From the NCBI GenBank assembly GCA_964349045.1, contig CAYGFI010000003.1, positions 1 through 64,000 of the forward strand: a DNA stretch of 64,000 bases. The letters are read 5' to 3'. Shown here in pieces: positions 7,808-17,510 of the stretch (within the stretch, counting starts at the first letter, position 1; every line of letters starts with the position of its first letter). The notes beneath the pieces are model-generated. The model had not been told where the DNA came from. It saw nothing but the letters and a program-made list of their open reading frames with translations, and ran no database searches. The stretch comes from JACJXF01 sp964349045. GTDB lineage: Bacteria; Bacteroidota; Bacteroidia; Bacteroidales; GCA-2748055. The position numbers and the translations under genes are program-made.

Positions 7808-9358
7808 ATGTCAAAAACAGCTGGTTTTAAAATAAAAATAGCCACCCTCTTGTGCCTTGTTCTGGCGATGGTGATACCACAGAATGTCAGTGCAACACTT
7901 ACGCTTGGTTCTCTTTTTCAGGATCATATGGTGTTACAGCGTGATATACCGGTGCCTGTATGGGGAATTACAGATCCCGGCGCAGAAGTAACTGTGGTAT
8001 TTGCAAATCAGAATAAAATGACTACCGCCGGGATGGACGGAAAATGGATGCTTCAACTTGATCCTTTAACAGCTTCTTTTGAGCCGGAAACTATGACTGT
8101 AACCTCCAATTCGAAAGGTCAAATTGTTGAATTTTCGGATGTATTGGTTGGCGAGGTTTGGATCTGTTCAGGTCAGTCGAATATGCAATTCCAGGTGGCT
8201 GGAGTCCCGGATATTAATGCCCTAATACAGACTGCAAAAAACATTCGGAGTTTTACAGTAAAGAATACTGTTTCTTTTACGGAACAAGCCTACTGTGAAG
8301 GAAGCTGGGTTGAAAGTTTTCCAAATAGCGCTGTTGCTTTTGGTTTTGCATATTTTTTGGAAGAAGTAGCTGATGTGCCTGTAGGCATAATTCTGACTTC
8401 CTGGGGGAGCTCATCCATAGAAGCATGGATGCCGCGCGATATGACAGAAACTGTCCCCCACTTCAAAGTCATGATGGAGGATTTTGATGCTGACACTGCA
8501 ACTCAGAATAGGATCGAAGCTATTCTTACAGGGCCACAACTTTGGTCAAATGCTGACGACATATTCTTGCGCAGGCAATCGAATATTGTTTATAATGCGA
8601 TGATGAAACCCCTGGCTCCTTTCGCTTGCCGGGGAATAGTCTGGTACCAGGGAGAGCGGAATACACAATCCATGTTTGGTATGTCAGAAGATCCGTGGTG
8701 GTCAAAAAACTCGGGAATGCTGAAATATGGAGAGGTAGAGCAAAAATGGATGTTGCGCTATCGGAAGGAATGGAACCGTGATGATTTCCAATTCTTAATT
8801 GTAATGCTTCCGGGCTATGGTGGCAATATGGAAGAAGGCCCGGAATATCCTGACGCTCCATCCTGGGCCTGGATGCGTGAATCACAGCTAAAAGCACTGG
8901 AACTGACCTATGCAGCCGTTACCAATACCATCGATTTAGGTGATCTTACAAATGTCCATCCAAAAGACAAGCTACCAGTCGCCCAACGCCTTGCCCTGCT
9001 GGCTGCTCGCAATACCTTAGGACAAAATATTGAAGCACAAGGTCCCATCATGAGTAAAGTGAAAGTTCGAGGCAATAAATTGACCGTATATTTCGAACAT
9101 GCTCATAGCTTAAAAACAATAGATGGTATGGCCCCTACCGCTTTTTGGCTGGCTGATGATTCCAGACAATGGGTAAGAGCAGAAGCAGAAATTAAGGGAC
9201 AGACCGTGGTGCTGAAGTCTGCTGAACTGAAAAAACCACTTTATGTTCGCTATGCCTTTGCTGGTAAGCCCAAGGTGAATTTAGTCAATGGAGCAGAATT
9301 ACCTGCGTATCCATTTCGGACTGATCGATTTGCGCCACCAAAGGACAAAGAAAACTAA
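7808..9358 (+). CDS. Secreted SASA-type O-acetylesterase
   Basis: A 516-residue carbohydrate esterase of the sialate O-acetylesterase (SASA) type. Members remove acetyl groups from sugars; in this setting acetylated fucose or galactose is a better guess than sialic acid. A signal peptide ends near QNVSA. The conserved opening GSLFQDHMVLQRD and a small beta domain (about 30-110) precede the catalytic fold. The nucleophile Ser124 lies in GQSNM. WYQGERN (about 279-285) and DLTNVHP (Asp/His block near 379-385) complete the usual motifs. It is 14 bases after the GH29 gene and 29 before a sulfatase, consistent with one transcript. The family is clear; the substrate is inferred. Confidence 0.9.
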   Translation: MSKTAGFKIKIATLLCLVLAMVIPQNVSATLTLGSLFQDHMVLQRDIPVPVWGITDPGAEVTVVFANQNKMTTAGMDGKWMLQLDPLTASFEPETMTVTSNSKGQIVEFSDVLVGEVWICSGQSNMQFQVAGVPDINALIQTAKNIRSFTVKNTVSFTEQAYCEGSWVESFPNSAVAFGFAYFLEEVADVPVGIILTSWGSSSIEAWMPRDMTETVPHFKVMMEDFDADTATQNRIEAILTGPQLWSNADDIFLRRQSNIVYNAMMKPLAPFACRGIVWYQGERNTQSMFGMSEDPWWSKNSGMLKYGEVEQKWMLRYRKEWNRDDFQFLIVMLPGYGGNMEEGPEYPDAPSWAWMRESQLKALELTYAAVTNTIDLGDLTNVHPKDKLPVAQRLALLAARNTLGQNIEAQGPIMSKVKVRGNKLTVYFEHAHSLKTIDGMAPTAFWLADDSRQWVRAEAEIKGQTVVLKSAELKKPLYVRYAFAGKPKVNLVNGAELPAYPFRTDRFAPPKDKEN

Positions 9359-9387
9359 AAATTTATTCCTTTTAATAAACCATTCCA

Positions 9388-10869
9388 ATGAAAAAGACAC
9401 ATTTATTCTTAATTCTTAACACAGTTCTGGTAGTTTCTTGTAGTGATTCTGAGGAGCAATCACTTAAGGGAAGCAGACCCAATATCATTCTTGTTATGAC
9501 AGATGATCAGGGAATGGGCGACCTGTCCTGTATGGGAAATCCTATTCTTAAAACACCAAATCTTGACAGCTTCTACGAAAAGTCAACGCGATTTACTGAT
9601 TTTCTGGTTAGTCCCACTTGTGCACCAACTCGTTCCGCACTTATGAGTGGCAGGGCACCTTTTAAAAATGGGGTGACGCACACAATTTTACAACGGGAGC
9701 GCATGGCGGAGGATGTATTCACCATGCCCCAAGCCCTGCAATCAGCCGGGTACAAAACAGGTATTTTTGGTAAATGGCATTTAGGTGATGAGGATGCCTA
9801 TCTTCCGGGCAATCGTGGCTTTGAAGAGTCACTAATTCATGGTGCGGGTGGAATAGGACAGGTATCTTACGGTGATTTCCCTCCTAACGGTAATAATCCC
9901 TACTTCGACAATGTCCTTTTGCATAACGACACCATTGTTCAAACAAAAGGTTTTTGTACTGATCTGTTTTTTCATGCTGCTTTGGCTTGGATTAATAAAC
10001 AGAAATACACAAAGGAACCCTATTTCGCTTATGTCGCTCTCAACGCTCCACATGGTCCTTTCATAGCCCCGGATAGCTATAAAAAACGTTTTCTTGAAGC
10101 AGGGTATGATGAAAAGACGGCCGGACGTTATGGAATGATTGAAAATATTGATGACAACTTTGGAATGTTCATGGCCAAACTTGAAGAATGGCAGGCATTG
10201 GAGAATACCCTGGTGATATTTATGACCGACAATGGAATGTCGATGCCTAAGATAAACCGAAATGGTGAGTCGATTACTCCATATAATGCAGGTTTAAGAG
10301 GAGGAAAGAATTCACCATGGGAAGGCGGCAACCATGTTCCCGCATTCTGGTATTGGAAAGGTGTTTTGGGTGAAGGAGTTGATATAGATGCCCTGGTAGC
10401 ACATATTGATCTTTATAAAACCCTTGCAGAATTGGCCGGTGCTCAATTACCTGAGCAAATGCAGGAGCTGGATGGGCTCTCTCTCCTACCCTTGCTTCGT
10501 GACCCTGGGGCTAATTGGCCCGATCGTGAGCTTTATGTGCATTGCGGACGATGGAAAACTGGTGAGCGCGATGCTGCCAAATATGAAAAATGCGCAGTAA
10601 GAACTGAACAATGGAGATTTGTTAATAATAACTCACTTTTTGATATATCTAAAGATCCCTTTGAAACGACAGATGTGATCGCTTCACATCCTGAAGTTGT
10701 CAAACGACTTCAACAATCCTATGACCAATGGTGGGATTTAACCCTCCCCTTCCTGGTAAATGAAAACCTTCCAAGAGTTAAACCTGAAGATCAGCCGCTT
10801 GCAATACGTTACTATAAGCAGTTGAAGGAACAAGGAATCCCTGATTGGGCGCCTGAAGATATTAACTAA
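9388..10869 (+). CDS. S1-family sulfatase, CAPTR type, lipoprotein
   Basis: A 493-residue sulfatase that hydrolyses a sulfate ester, probably on a sugar. Lipobox Cys at 18 (LVVSC). The metal site starts at PNIILVMTDDQGMGD. The catalytic Cys78 lies in CAPTR, so Thr replaces the more common Ser of CxPSR; formylglycine-generating enzyme accepts both. GKWHLGDE, NAPHGPF and MTDNGMS follow in normal order. The C-terminal part (VRTEQWRFVNNNSLFDI) matches arylsulfatase-type S1 enzymes. Its closest relative in the window by layout is the minus-strand sulfatase at 51084, which also has CAPTR. It lies 29 bases after the SASA esterase and 13 bases before another sulfatase. The anaerobic or aerobic maturase is not encoded here. 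Confidence 0.92.
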   Translation: MKKTHLFLILNTVLVVSCSDSEEQSLKGSRPNIILVMTDDQGMGDLSCMGNPILKTPNLDSFYEKSTRFTDFLVSPTCAPTRSALMSGRAPFKNGVTHTILQRERMAEDVFTMPQALQSAGYKTGIFGKWHLGDEDAYLPGNRGFEESLIHGAGGIGQVSYGDFPPNGNNPYFDNVLLHNDTIVQTKGFCTDLFFHAALAWINKQKYTKEPYFAYVALNAPHGPFIAPDSYKKRFLEAGYDEKTAGRYGMIENIDDNFGMFMAKLEEWQALENTLVIFMTDNGMSMPKINRNGESITPYNAGLRGGKNSPWEGGNHVPAFWYWKGVLGEGVDIDALVAHIDLYKTLAELAGAQLPEQMQELDGLSLLPLLRDPGANWPDRELYVHCGRWKTGERDAAKYEKCAVRTEQWRFVNNNSLFDISKDPFETTDVIASHPEVVKRLQQSYDQWWDLTLPFLVNENLPRVKPEDQPLAIRYYKQLKEQGIPDWAPEDIN

Positions 10870-10882
10870 TCAACATATAAAA

Positions 10883-12265
10883 ATGAAAAATAAAAGTTTG
10901 CTAATCGTTTTTTCCTGGATACTGGCATCCAAAACTTGCTTCGCCAAAGAACCAGAACAAAATCTCGTTAACAATAATGGTCAAGGACCAAATATTATCT
11001 TCATCTACTGCGACGACCTTGGTTGGGGTGATCTTGCCTGTCATGGACACCCGGGTATTCAGTCCCCGAATATCGATCAGTTGGCAGAGGAAGGTACCGA
11101 CTTTCATCAGTTCATGGTGGCCAACCCCGTGTGTTCACCCAGCCGTACCGCCATCATTACCGGGCGCTTTCCCTCCAGATACGGGGTGCATCAGCACTTC
11201 GCCTCCCACCAGGAAAATGTAAATCGAGGAATGCCGGACTGGCTGTCGACTGACGTGCCGTCTCTTCCCCGGCTGTTGAAAGAAGCCGGTTACAGAACAT
11301 CGCATTATGGCAAGTGGCATCTCTCCGGTGGCGGTGGCACGGAGACACCCCTACCCTCGGCATATGGCTATGATGATGCTGCTGTGTGGAACGGCCCAGG
11401 AAGGAATGTTTTTGAAGGAAGCAACATAGGTAAGCCGTCCGGAGATGCTTCCTCTTTCCTAAGCATAGCTGCCACCGACCATGCAGTCCGGTTTATTGAA
11501 GAATCCGGTGATAAGCCCTTCTTTATTAACCTGTGGTTGCACGAAACCCACAACGTGGTATCTGCTACCGAGGAGGACCGCAAACCCTATTCCGGAGTAG
11601 CTGAACCTCAGCAAACCTATTATTCGGCGGTCACCCGAATGGACCGCCAGGTGGGGCGCATATTGGATGCTGTAAAGAGTGCGGGTATCGACGACCACAC
11701 GCTGATAATGTTCTCCAGCGATAACGGACCTGAGAATTCTACTCCACGTTTGGAATATAGCGTTGGAGTTACAGGAGGCATGAAGGGCCAAAAGCGCAGT
11801 CTGTATATGGGCGGCGTCTGCACGCCTTTTATCGTCCGCTGGCCCGGACATGTACCTGCCGGACGAGTTGAGAAAGAAAGCTTAATCGGTGGCGTGGATG
11901 TGCTGCCTACATTGCTTGCAGCTGCGGGAGTAGAACTACCAGCCGACTACTTGCCAGATGGTATAAATGCACTTCCTGCATTTCTAGGTCAGGAGCTACA
12001 TCGAACAAAGCCCCTGTTCTGGTATTGGCAAGGGCCCGCCCAGGGACCAAACTGGCCACGCTTCGGGATGCGGGATGGATACTGGACACTGCTTATGGAT
12101 GACAACATTGCTGAATTGTATAACGTCCACGACGATCGGGGCCAGCAGAAGAATCTTGCTGCCAGGTACCCTGAGCGAGTTGAATCCATGAAGAAATCCA
12201 TCTCCGACTGGAAGTCAACCCTGCCTCCGCTGCCCAAGGTTTCTTTTCTGTTGAAGGAAGAGTAA
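10883..12265 (+). CDS. S1-family sulfatase, CSPSR type
   Basis: A 460-residue exported sulfatase. The signal peptide is followed by PNIIFIYCDDLGWGD, and the catalytic Cys84 is in CSPSRTAIITGRFPSR. GKWHLSGGG, a substrate-side LHETHN segment and SSDNGPE (metal site) follow. The N-acetylgalactosamine-6-sulfatase-like arrangement (MKGQKRSLYMGG, then PFIVRWPGH) suggests an exo-acting enzyme, but substrate position cannot be assigned. Its DNA is visibly richer in G+C than its neighbours, which hints at separate acquisition. It starts 13 bases after the previous sulfatase and closes the first part of the cluster. The same subtype occurs at 19697 and 61004. Confidence 0.92.
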   Translation: MKNKSLLIVFSWILASKTCFAKEPEQNLVNNNGQGPNIIFIYCDDLGWGDLACHGHPGIQSPNIDQLAEEGTDFHQFMVANPVCSPSRTAIITGRFPSRYGVHQHFASHQENVNRGMPDWLSTDVPSLPRLLKEAGYRTSHYGKWHLSGGGGTETPLPSAYGYDDAAVWNGPGRNVFEGSNIGKPSGDASSFLSIAATDHAVRFIEESGDKPFFINLWLHETHNVVSATEEDRKPYSGVAEPQQTYYSAVTRMDRQVGRILDAVKSAGIDDHTLIMFSSDNGPENSTPRLEYSVGVTGGMKGQKRSLYMGGVCTPFIVRWPGHVPAGRVEKESLIGGVDVLPTLLAAAGVELPADYLPDGINALPAFLGQELHRTKPLFWYWQGPAQGPNWPRFGMRDGYWTLLMDDNIAELYNVHDDRGQQKNLAARYPERVESMKKSISDWKSTLPPLPKVSFLLKEE

Positions 12266-12364
12266 TCTAATAGCTGCCAAAGCAGGAACCTGATAAGGTG
12301 AAGAAAGGAGAAGAAGTTACCCTTTATGCGATTGGTGTAAATCATTCAGCAATAATCAAATCGG

Positions 12365-12397
12365 TTCTTGCCTCTCGTGTATATTGTAGTACATTTG
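12365..12397 (+). promoter_or_regulatory. Candidate Bacteroidota promoter upstream of the large T9SS protein
   Basis: TACATTTG at 12390-12397 fits the Bacteroidota -7 consensus TAnnTTTG exactly. A TTG (12368-12370) lies 19 bases upstream at the place of the -33 TTTG box. The start codon follows at 12426. The 160-base gap before this gene is the largest inside the 5964-21151 run, which suits an internal promoter. Confidence 0.35.
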
Positions 12398-12425
12398 AAT
12401 TATACGAAAATGAAAACTGAGTCTT

Positions 12426-15400
12426 ATGAAAAAAATTCTAATCTATTTTGTTCTGGTACTATTCAGTTCAAATTCTTATTGCCAACAGGTAATAGAAGGA
12501 ATCACAAAAGAATCCTATACAAACGCAAAGAATACATATAACTATACCTATTGGGATGCGAGTTGGAAAACAGGAGATATAGCGACCAGAAAGTTCTCAA
12601 ATCAAACAAGCTCTTATAATCTAAATATAGATTACAGCAACTTAAGGATTGCAAGCTTAAAAATAAATTCAAATCCTAAATCAGCTACAGCAGCATTTGC
12701 AGAGTCAAAATCCGTCACGTTTAACAGTAGGCATCCCGGAAATATCGATTACAGAGTATTGCAGAATGGGAATACTTTACTCAAAAAACGAAGCGCAAAT
12801 CCAACAAACGAAGGAAGTAATTTTTCGCAAATGGCTGACTATGGAACATGGTGTAACCGAAGACTCATTGATAACCTGAATTTCGATGGCAGTACAACAG
12901 TCAATCCAAACCAAACCGGAATTGAATTTACCAACTGGCACAATCGATTCAGAATATCTTTTCTGTTCACACCTACCCAAAACATTGAAAATGGTCAGCT
13001 TCAGCTATCGGTTGAAATGCCGGACGAGTATAGCAAGGTATTATATTCCGGTCAGGTATTTGGATTTGCCACAAATGATACAATGGAAGGTTTTTCTGTG
13101 AAGGGCGGAATTACGGCCGATTCAGTTTTTATTTGTGGAAATACCCTAACTGCCCGGACTTCTTCTCAAACATATAAAGCAAACGTTTCTTATCAAATAA
13201 GTCTGATATTTTATACGATAAAGGAAGATTTCTGCAAAACATATGCATCTGTCCCCGATGATGCAAACGATCTTATCATAAGCACAGCACCAGCATTACC
13301 CAATCCATATGATATAGCAAAAGTATCATATGCGAATGATGAGGGCGTTTATTATATTGATATACCATCATATCAAATGGGATATAATAGTAAATCCACC
13401 ATTGATTTAATGCAAAACATTCATCTTCAAATTAAAAATTCTGAAGCCGTGCAGAAGAGAGTGCGCCTCTGCTTTAGAGAAAAATCCCCTAAAAATGTCG
13501 TCGGATTTTCATCCATGCTTAGAAATCCTGATGGTGATCCAACAGGCATTCCACTGCAAATCTCAAAAAACTGGCACACTGAAGATAAATACTATAAGGG
13601 CCCATGGGTAAGAGAATATACGGAATTGATCATACCTGCAAATTCCATCCTAAAATTTGATTATACCCGGGTGGGTGCACGCTGGGGCAAAGTATTTGGT
13701 GCTTTCTCACACCAGCTATCAGTAGTAGGTTATGGAGTCCATGGTGGAGGATGGCTGGAAGCTGGCTTAGGTTCCTTTGGCGAAAACATTACACATTCGC
13801 CTGATTATGAATTAGGTCAAAGCAATATTTGTGATTACAGGCCATTTTTGGTCACGAATCAATATTATGGTGGTACTACAACTGAATATGGCTGGACCGG
13901 CAATCTTGGGGGAATGGATTTATTTCGATATGAGAATGGACCACAAAGAATTTACCAATCACAGGTAAAAACCAGGTTTAAAAAATACGGTCCAAATTTA
14001 AGTGAAACTTCGATATCCACCTATTCAGAGGATAACAAGTTGAAAATGGATTATACCTTTCATCTTCAAAGATCGGATGATTTTTTACGGGTCTATTATA
14101 AGGTGAAGGTCAAAGCTCTGGAAGATGCCGTTTTTACCCGTTTTGATATCTTTCAAATGGGTAGTGACAATTATCTGTGTTTCATAGCAAATAAAGTGGC
14201 TTATGGCAATAGTGAAGGAGTAATATCCGAGTTTCAACCTTCAACAGGTACTGTAGGATACACGATGGATGCAACTCCAATGCCGGGTAAGGATCCCTGG
14301 TTATGGGCAGGTGATGGACTGAGTTTGAAAGCCAATGGCACTAATTATACCGGACTAGAGATAGATGCCAATAATTCCTTTATCATTCGGTCCTATGATG
14401 CATCTTTTGGGGGTATTGAGAACGACACTCCTCATTTTAGAGAAAGAACAAGCTTTCATTCACCTACAAACAAATATCCTCAATCCTACTGTATTGTTCC
14501 TCCTGCAGGTGTAACTAGTTTTGCTCAAGGTGACTCTGTGGAATTTGTTATCGAATTATGTTTAATGCCAAAAGCTGCTCAGGTTTATTACGGGCCCAAT
14601 GCAAATTTCAAAAAAGCCCTGACTAAATATGGTGATTCCTGGGAAATGTTATACAGGGAAGTAGTAGGAAATTCGATCGATGCAAGTTCTGTTACCAATA
14701 CTGTAAATCAAGGATATCCACTTACAGTTGAAACAGTAAACAATGCTGCCACAGTAAATATTCACAGCGGGATTGGATATATACCGGTAGTATTTACAGG
14801 TCTGACGAATATTAAAGATCCTAAACTATGGCGAATTGACGACTCAGGTTCGACCTTAATAGATCAATCCAATTATGGAAAAGATTTTTGGCAGACAGAG
14901 TATGATACAGAAACGGGGTTGTATGAAATCATATACAATTTAAACCACGATACCGAAGGTGATACCGTGCCTGACTATACCTATTCCTTGGAAGTATCTT
15001 CAACAGATAGTATTATTTCAATTGATTCTCCTCCTCATGGCCTACCCGACGAATGTATTCCTTCTGAGCCAATTCCGACAAATTGCATAGTTACTGGTCT
15101 TAGTATATCTCCTGTAAGTGCTTCCTTACTTGTTGGGGATACGCTAAGTTTAACAGCAGAAGTCAGCCCGGAAAATGCAGATAATAAAAATGTAAGTTGG
15201 AACAGTAGCAATAGTGATGTAGCCACTGTAAGTACCGGTGGATTTGTTACTGCGATCAGCGTGGGTTCAGCAATCATCCAGGCTCAAAGTGAGGAGGGAG
15301 CATTTTCGGCTGCCTGTGCAATTACTGTAAATGGTATTTCATGCACCGGGGTTGATATTTCTCAGGATAGCATATTTCTGTTACCAGGAAACACAGAACA

Positions 15401-15851
15401 GTTAAACCTAAGTATTTTCCCTTCCAATGCATATAACCAAAGTGTTTCTTGGAAATCTAGTGATACCGCTATTGCAAAAGTAGATAAAAACGGGCTCGTC
15501 ACTGCACAAGGGATTGGTAAAGCAAGGGTTACTGTAAAAACTGAAGATGGGGGATATCTGGATTTATGTCACGTTATTGTAAGTAAAAGTACTGAAATCC
15601 ATGATCAGAAAAATTCGCTGTCGGAAATACATATTTATCCTAACCCTGCCGATTATAAATTAAGCATTTTGTCTTACAAAGACAAAATCGAAATAATTCG
15701 TATATTCGATTCAGTTGGAACAGAAATGAGTGATAAAATTCAGATATCAGGTGGTGGAGAAAGGCGCTTGCTGGATTTGAGTGCTATACCAAATGGTTTA
15801 TATATTTTAATTGTAAATTCCAGCTATCAAAAACTAATTGTATTTAAATAA
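12426..15851 (+). CDS. Large T9SS-exported protein of unknown catalytic family with two Big_2 domains
   Basis: A 1,141-residue secreted protein. Residues 1-20 are a signal peptide (YCQQ cleavage region). About 25-860 is a large region rich in Trp, Tyr, Asn and Gly that I do not recognise; it includes VGYGVHGGGWLEAGLGSFGE and NLGGMDLFRYENGP. Two bacterial Ig-like (Big_2) domains follow at about 888-968 and 970-1052, each with a SW.SS...A.V...G.VTA core. Residues 1063-1141 form a T9SS sorting tail (YPNPADYKLSI, then NGLYILIVNSS). It is therefore exported to the outside or the surface. Its position between sulfatases and a GH141-like gene suggests it acts on the same polysaccharide, perhaps as a lyase, endo-hydrolase or binding protein; that is inference. 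Intact, with a candidate promoter of its own. Confidence 0.75.
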   Translation: MKKILIYFVLVLFSSNSYCQQVIEGITKESYTNAKNTYNYTYWDASWKTGDIATRKFSNQTSSYNLNIDYSNLRIASLKINSNPKSATAAFAESKSVTFNSRHPGNIDYRVLQNGNTLLKKRSANPTNEGSNFSQMADYGTWCNRRLIDNLNFDGSTTVNPNQTGIEFTNWHNRFRISFLFTPTQNIENGQLQLSVEMPDEYSKVLYSGQVFGFATNDTMEGFSVKGGITADSVFICGNTLTARTSSQTYKANVSYQISLIFYTIKEDFCKTYASVPDDANDLIISTAPALPNPYDIAKVSYANDEGVYYIDIPSYQMGYNSKSTIDLMQNIHLQIKNSEAVQKRVRLCFREKSPKNVVGFSSMLRNPDGDPTGIPLQISKNWHTEDKYYKGPWVREYTELIIPANSILKFDYTRVGARWGKVFGAFSHQLSVVGYGVHGGGWLEAGLGSFGENITHSPDYELGQSNICDYRPFLVTNQYYGGTTTEYGWTGNLGGMDLFRYENGPQRIYQSQVKTRFKKYGPNLSETSISTYSEDNKLKMDYTFHLQRSDDFLRVYYKVKVKALEDAVFTRFDIFQMGSDNYLCFIANKVAYGNSEGVISEFQPSTGTVGYTMDATPMPGKDPWLWAGDGLSLKANGTNYTGLEIDANNSFIIRSYDASFGGIENDTPHFRERTSFHSPTNKYPQSYCIVPPAGVTSFAQGDSVEFVIELCLMPKAAQVYYGPNANFKKALTKYGDSWEMLYREVVGNSIDASSVTNTVNQGYPLTVETVNNAATVNIHSGIGYIPVVFTGLTNIKDPKLWRIDDSGSTLIDQSNYGKDFWQTEYDTETGLYEIIYNLNHDTEGDTVPDYTYSLEVSSTDSIISIDSPPHGLPDECIPSEPIPTNCIVTGLSISPVSASLLVGDTLSLTAEVSPENADNKNVSWNSSNSDVATVSTGGFVTAISVGSAIIQAQSEEGAFSAACAITVNGISCTGVDISQDSIFLLPGNTEQLNLSIFPSNAYNQSVSWKSSDTAIAKVDKNGLVTAQGIGKARVTVKTEDGGYLDLCHVIVSKSTEIHDQKNSLSEIHIYPNPADYKLSILSYKDKIEIIRIFDSVGTEMSDKIQISGGGERRLLDLSAIPNGLYILIVNSSYQKLIVFK

Positions 15852-15936
15852 ACACAAGCTCATCGAAGGTGGAACGACATTTAAGAAATATTTAAAAATT
15901 GATAAATAATAAAAATTAATTGGATAATAGTAAAAC

Positions 15937-17484
15937 ATGAAAAAACAAAGGATTTCAATTGGGCTGGGAAAGATTTTTTCAGGATTATTGCTAATTATTT
16001 TGTTTTTCGGATGCAATAATCCAAAAAATAATGAAAAAAAGAAGCCAAACATCATTTTTATTTTGGCAGATGATCTAGGTTACGGAGATGTCTCCTGTTT
16101 CAATGAAAACTCAAAGATTAACACCCAAAATATTGATAAATTAGGTGGAGAGGGAGTAATGTTTACTGATGCCCATACCAGCAGTGCGGTGTGTTCCCCA
16201 ACCCGTTATGGAATCATGACCGGGCGTTATAATTGGCGATCCACCCTGAAAAAAAGTGTATTGAGTGGATATAGTAAGGCGCTCATTCCCCGGGAACGGA
16301 AAACAATTGCCAAACTTTTAAGTGAAAACGGTTATAATACTGCAGGAATTGGGAAATGGCATCTAGGTTGGGATTGGGCCAATGTGGATGCAGGAACTGA
16401 CAGTATTGATTACTCCAAAAAAGTGCAAAACGGTCCGGCTAGCCTTGGATTTGACTATTTCTTTGGGTTTTGCGGTTCTCTGGATATGGAACCTTATGTA
16501 TGGGTTGAAAACGACATGCCTACAATGGTTCCTTTAAAGGAAACCGTTAATCAAGGGAAACAGTCATGGTGGAGAAAAGGTCCTACTTCAGATGACTTTG
16601 AGCATAAGCAGGTATTACCGGTAATTACTAAAAAGACCATAGGATATATCACCGAAAATGCCAATAAAGAAAAACCATTCTTTATATACATGCCGCTTCC
16701 TGCGCCACATACGCCCATACTGCCCACAGAAGAATTCAAGGATAAAAGTGGATTGGAAAACCCCTATGCCGATTTTGTAATAATGGTAGATGCCATGGTA
16801 GGCAAGATAATGTCAACTCTTGAAGCTCAGGGAATAGCTGACAACACCATTCTTATATTTACCAGTGATAATGGCTGTTCCGACCAGGCCGATTTTGAGC
16901 AACTGGCGACAAAGGGCCATGATCCCAGCTATGTATTTCGTGGTCATAAAGCCGATATTTATGAAGGCGGACACAGGGTACCCTATATCTTTCGCTGGCC
17001 TGCAAAAGTAAAGCCAGGAAAAACTGATCAGCTGATATGTACTACAGACTTATTTGCGACTGTTGCTGATATTCTTCAGATTAGTTATTCAGATAATGTA
17101 GCTGAAGATAGCTATAGTTACCTGTCAGCCTTAAATTTAGAATCAAAGGCAACAATTAGGACGAGTATTGTACACCATTCAATCAACGGTTCATTTGCTT
17201 ATCGCAAAAACGAGTGGAAAGCAATCTTCTGTCCCGGATCAGGCGGCTGGAGTGACCCCAAACCAAATTCCCCTGGTATAGAAAAATTGCCAAAATTTCA
17301 GCTATATAACCTGAATGAGGACATAGCAGAAGAGAACAATCTGCAAGATCAATACCCTGATATTCTGCTGCAATACAAAGAAGAATTGTCGCAAATTATC
17401 CTGAGTGGAAGAAGTACTAAAGGAGCTCAGCAGAAGAATGACGGCCCGGAAAGCTGGCCCGAGTTAGAGTTTTTGAATCAATAA
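15937..17484 (+). CDS. S1-family sulfatase, CSPTR type, lipoprotein
   Basis: A 515-residue lipoprotein sulfatase (lipobox Cys26 in LFFGC). PNIIFILADDLGYGD starts the fold, and the catalytic Cys86 lies in CSPTR within SSAVCSPTRYGIMTGRYNWR. GKWHLGWDW, PLPAPHTPI and TSDNGCSDQ follow. A short GHDPSYVFRGHKADIYEGGHR block and a C-terminal PGSGGW segment match the sulfatases at 2210 and 49420, so these three form one subtype. Its place between the unassigned T9SS protein and the GH141-like gene (26 bases downstream) suggests desulfation of products released by those proteins. Family certain, substrate not. Confidence 0.92.
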   Translation: MKKQRISIGLGKIFSGLLLIILFFGCNNPKNNEKKKPNIIFILADDLGYGDVSCFNENSKINTQNIDKLGGEGVMFTDAHTSSAVCSPTRYGIMTGRYNWRSTLKKSVLSGYSKALIPRERKTIAKLLSENGYNTAGIGKWHLGWDWANVDAGTDSIDYSKKVQNGPASLGFDYFFGFCGSLDMEPYVWVENDMPTMVPLKETVNQGKQSWWRKGPTSDDFEHKQVLPVITKKTIGYITENANKEKPFFIYMPLPAPHTPILPTEEFKDKSGLENPYADFVIMVDAMVGKIMSTLEAQGIADNTILIFTSDNGCSDQADFEQLATKGHDPSYVFRGHKADIYEGGHRVPYIFRWPAKVKPGKTDQLICTTDLFATVADILQISYSDNVAEDSYSYLSALNLESKATIRTSIVHHSINGSFAYRKNEWKAIFCPGSGGWSDPKPNSPGIEKLPKFQLYNLNEDIAEENNLQDQYPDILLQYKEELSQIILSGRSTKGAQQKNDGPESWPELEFLNQ

Positions 17485-17510
17485 ATTAATTTATTAACCG
17501 AATAACTATT

